Shown here: positions 13,105-14,521 of the stretch, piece after piece
Numbering within the stretch: the first letter of the stretch is position 1
Layout: the number at the start of each line of letters is the position of its first letter
NCBI GenBank assembly: GCA_903919215.1
Contig: CAIXHI010000499.1
Coordinates: forward strand, 1 to 14,521
Source: an uncultured Acidimicrobiaceae bacterium
Lineage (GTDB): Bacteria; Actinomycetota; Acidimicrobiia; Acidimicrobiales; Ilumatobacteraceae
DNA: 14,521 bases
Direction of reading: 5' to 3'
Translations under genes and position numbers: made by a program
The notes under the pieces: generated by a model
Database searches by the model: none
What the model was told of the DNA's origin: nothing
Seen by the model: the letters and a program-made list of their open reading frames with translations, nothing else

Positions 13105-14306
13105 ACAGGATGCGCGACCTCATCAGCGTGGCTGTCGCCGGACTGTTTGCGCGCAAGATGCGCACCGCGCTCCTCCTGCTCGGCCCGGTCATCGGAGTCG
13201 CTGCCATCGTCGCTGCCGTTGGTCTGACCGATAGCGCGAAGGGCGACCTCAAGCGCAAGGTCGACGAGTTGGGCACGAACCTCATCGAGGCCTCAGCCGC
13301 CAGCAGTTTCGGCGGCGAGGACGCCAAGTTGCCCAAGGACGCTGCGGAGCGGGCCCTCACCGTCACCACGGCCGAGAGTGTGTCGTCGGTGCTCGAGATG
13401 CAGAACATCATCGTCTCGCCATACGAGGAGGCGACGAAGAACTTCGAGACGGTCCCGGTGCCGGTGCTCGCGGCCGACACCGCATTGCCGAACGTACTCG
13501 AGGTCGACATGATCGCGGGCAGGTGGCTCAACGAGTTCGATGAGGGAGCTCGATCGCGATCAGCAGTCATCGGCATCGGTCTCGCCCGCGAGTTCAATGT
13601 GCTGCCCGGCGAGATCCGCTCGCTCCTGCTCAACGGCCTCGAATACTCGGTCGTCGGCATCATGGACAACGTTGAACTGGAGCCAGGCTTCGACACTGCA
13701 GTCTTCGTCTCGTACGCCGCCGCATCCGACGACTTCCTCGACGACGCCGCCATCGAAGACGACGTCGTGCTCCCGAACAAGCTCTACGTGCGCTCGGTCG
13801 AGGGTCGCGAGGACGACACGGCCGAGGCACTCAAGGTCGCGATCAATCTCGGTGGACCTGACGAGGTGCAGACCGAACTCAAGTCCGAGGCACTCGAACT
13901 CGCTGCGCAGAGTGACCGGCAACTGCAGTTGATCGTGGTCTCGATGGGCCTGCTGGCGATCATCGTTGGCGGCATCGGTATCGCCAACGTGATGTCGATC
14001 TCTGTCATCCAACGATCTGGTGAGATCGGCATTCGTCGAGCGCTCGGCCACACACGTTCGACGATCGCCGGACAATTCATTCTCGAGGCCATCGCCGTCG
14101 GCTTTCTCGGCGGCCTCCTCGGCGTCGCGGTCGGAGTCGCTGCCATCGGCGTCGGCGTCTGGTTCGCCGGCTGGGTGTTCACGCTGCAGCCGATGCTCGT
14201 GCCACTCGGGGTGCTGCTGGCGATGGTCATCTCGGTCGTCGCTGGCCTCTATCCGGCTGCACGCGCCGCCCGACTCGAACCGCTCGAGACCCTGCGCCTC
14301 GGCTGA
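13101..14306 (+). CDS. ABC transporter permease, MacB/FtsX family
   Basis: A 401-residue integral membrane protein with the layout of MacB permeases. One transmembrane helix (~21-41) precedes a large extracytoplasmic MacB-PCD domain (~42-272). Three further helices follow at ~276-298, 328-358 and 366-386. The coupling segment RSGEIGIRRALGHTRSTI (305-322) contacts the ATPase, and the ending GLYPAARAARLEPLETLR is typical of this family. Such permeases do not move substrate through the membrane in the usual way but drive shape change of periplasmic parts (mechanotransmission) in tripartite exporters. Here it works with the unusual adaptor and the lipoprotein upstream. It starts in a four-base overlap with the ATPase gene. 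Its stop is followed at once by a small GATCG-N6-CGATC hairpin. Confidence 0.95.
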   Translation: MNRMRDLISVAVAGLFARKMRTALLLLGPVIGVAAIVAAVGLTDSAKGDLKRKVDELGTNLIEASAASSFGGEDAKLPKDAAERALTVTTAESVSSVLEMQNIIVSPYEEATKNFETVPVPVLAADTALPNVLEVDMIAGRWLNEFDEGARSRSAVIGIGLAREFNVLPGEIRSLLLNGLEYSVVGIMDNVELEPGFDTAVFVSYAAASDDFLDDAAIEDDVVLPNKLYVRSVEGREDDTAEALKVAINLGGPDEVQTELKSEALELAAQSDRQLQLIVVSMGLLAIIVGGIGIANVMSISVIQRSGEIGIRRALGHTRSTIAGQFILEAIAVGFLGGLLGVAVGVAAIGVGVWFAGWVFTLQPMLVPLGVLLAMVISVVAGLYPAARAARLEPLETLRLG

Positions 14307-14322
14307 GATCGCTCACCCGATC
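14307..14322 (+). terminator. Small hairpin right after the ABC operon
   Basis: GATCG, loop CTCACC, CGATC begins at the base after the permease stop. With a 5-bp stem and no T-run it is only a weak candidate for termination. The stretch 14323-14393 shows nothing I can name. Confidence 0.2.
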
Positions 14323-14393
14323 CAGCTGCACGACCTCCATTCGCACAGGCCCCTTCGCCCGTGCCAGGCGATGCTGCTCCCAGCTTCAATGCG

Positions 14394-14408
14394 TAGGGCC
14401 CCTAGCGT
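14394..14408 (+). promoter_or_regulatory. Promoter-like TAGCGT box overlapping a short palindrome
   Basis: TAGGG-C-CCCTA (14394-14404) overlaps TAGCGT (14403-14408). TAGCGT stands eight bases before an ATG at 14417, the same box and spacing as at pgi. It suggests a + strand transcript leaving the window, with the palindrome as a possible operator. Confidence 0.35.
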
Positions 14409-14416
14409 GGTCATCA

Positions 14417-14518
14417 ATGACCGCAGTCGGCGTCGACCACCCCGCTGATCTGGACAGCCCGATTCCACACGAAATCGGCGCCCGTCACCCCGGTACAGCG
14501 CTGGAGACGCACGTCTGA
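14417..14518 (+). CDS. Possible 33-residue leader ORF ahead of a gene at the window edge
   Basis: From ATG 14417 an open frame of 33 codons (starting MTAVGVDHPADLDSP) ends in TGA 14516-14518. The last three bases of the window, 14519-14521, are ATG directly abutting that stop, as in the dehydrogenase-pafB junction. It may be an upstream ORF coupled to the next gene, or the true gene may begin elsewhere. No family is recognisable and the peptide has no Cys- or Trp-rich attenuator pattern. The support is the TAGCGT-N8-ATG geometry only. Confidence 0.25.
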   Translation: MTAVGVDHPADLDSPIPHEIGARHPGTALETHV

Positions 14519-14521
14519 ATG

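Noticed and set aside
1..14521. CRISPR array, tRNA or rRNA genes, insertion sequence, prophage or defence island
   Set aside because: No regularly spaced direct repeats, no tRNA-like cloverleaf, no transposase or integrase motifs and no known defence domains were seen. Base composition and codon use look even across the window.

Overview
The window is about 14.5 kb of GC-rich bacterial DNA. Genes run on both strands, are closely packed and use GTG starts often. The adjacent pafB and pafC WYL regulators, TANNNT -10 boxes placed a few bases before start codons (leaderless transcripts) and the codon bias point to an actinobacterium. A marine or freshwater Acidimicrobiia (Ilumatobacter-like) is my guess, but no rRNA or marker here proves it. 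I see no mobile element, CRISPR array or tRNA.

Left part (1-6717). A molybdopterin oxidoreductase enters from the left edge already truncated at its N-terminus. Next is a stand-alone DnaQ-like DEDDh exonuclease on the + strand, whose promoter matches the RecA-independent DNA-damage promoter of mycobacteria. Facing it on the - strand is a three-gene operon of a 3-hydroxybutyryl-CoA dehydrogenase, pafB and pafC. The exonuclease and pafC overlap tail to tail by 22 bp. Divergent from the dehydrogenase is a PUA-type class I rRNA methyltransferase with a leaderless GTG start.

Middle (6727-9506). Glucose-6-phosphate isomerase (pgi, - strand) is followed leftward-facing by an unknown single-pass membrane protein. 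An intergenic stretch of about 370 bp then holds a possible 59-codon gene.

Right part (9507-14306). A four-gene + strand operon encodes a secreted lipoprotein with four paired cysteines, a very unusual MacA/HlyD-like adaptor, a MacB-type ABC ATPase and an FtsX/MacB-type permease. In the adaptor, the position normally held by the helical hairpin is occupied by a peptidoglycan-binding domain and two and a half Calx-beta domains. The last 215 bp are mostly noncoding, with a promoter-like element, a possible 33-codon leader ORF, and an ATG as the final three bases.

The two most interesting items are the adaptor of the ABC system and the DNA-damage circuit formed by pafBC and the adjoining exonuclease. 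The functional links in both are inference from architecture and promoter motifs.
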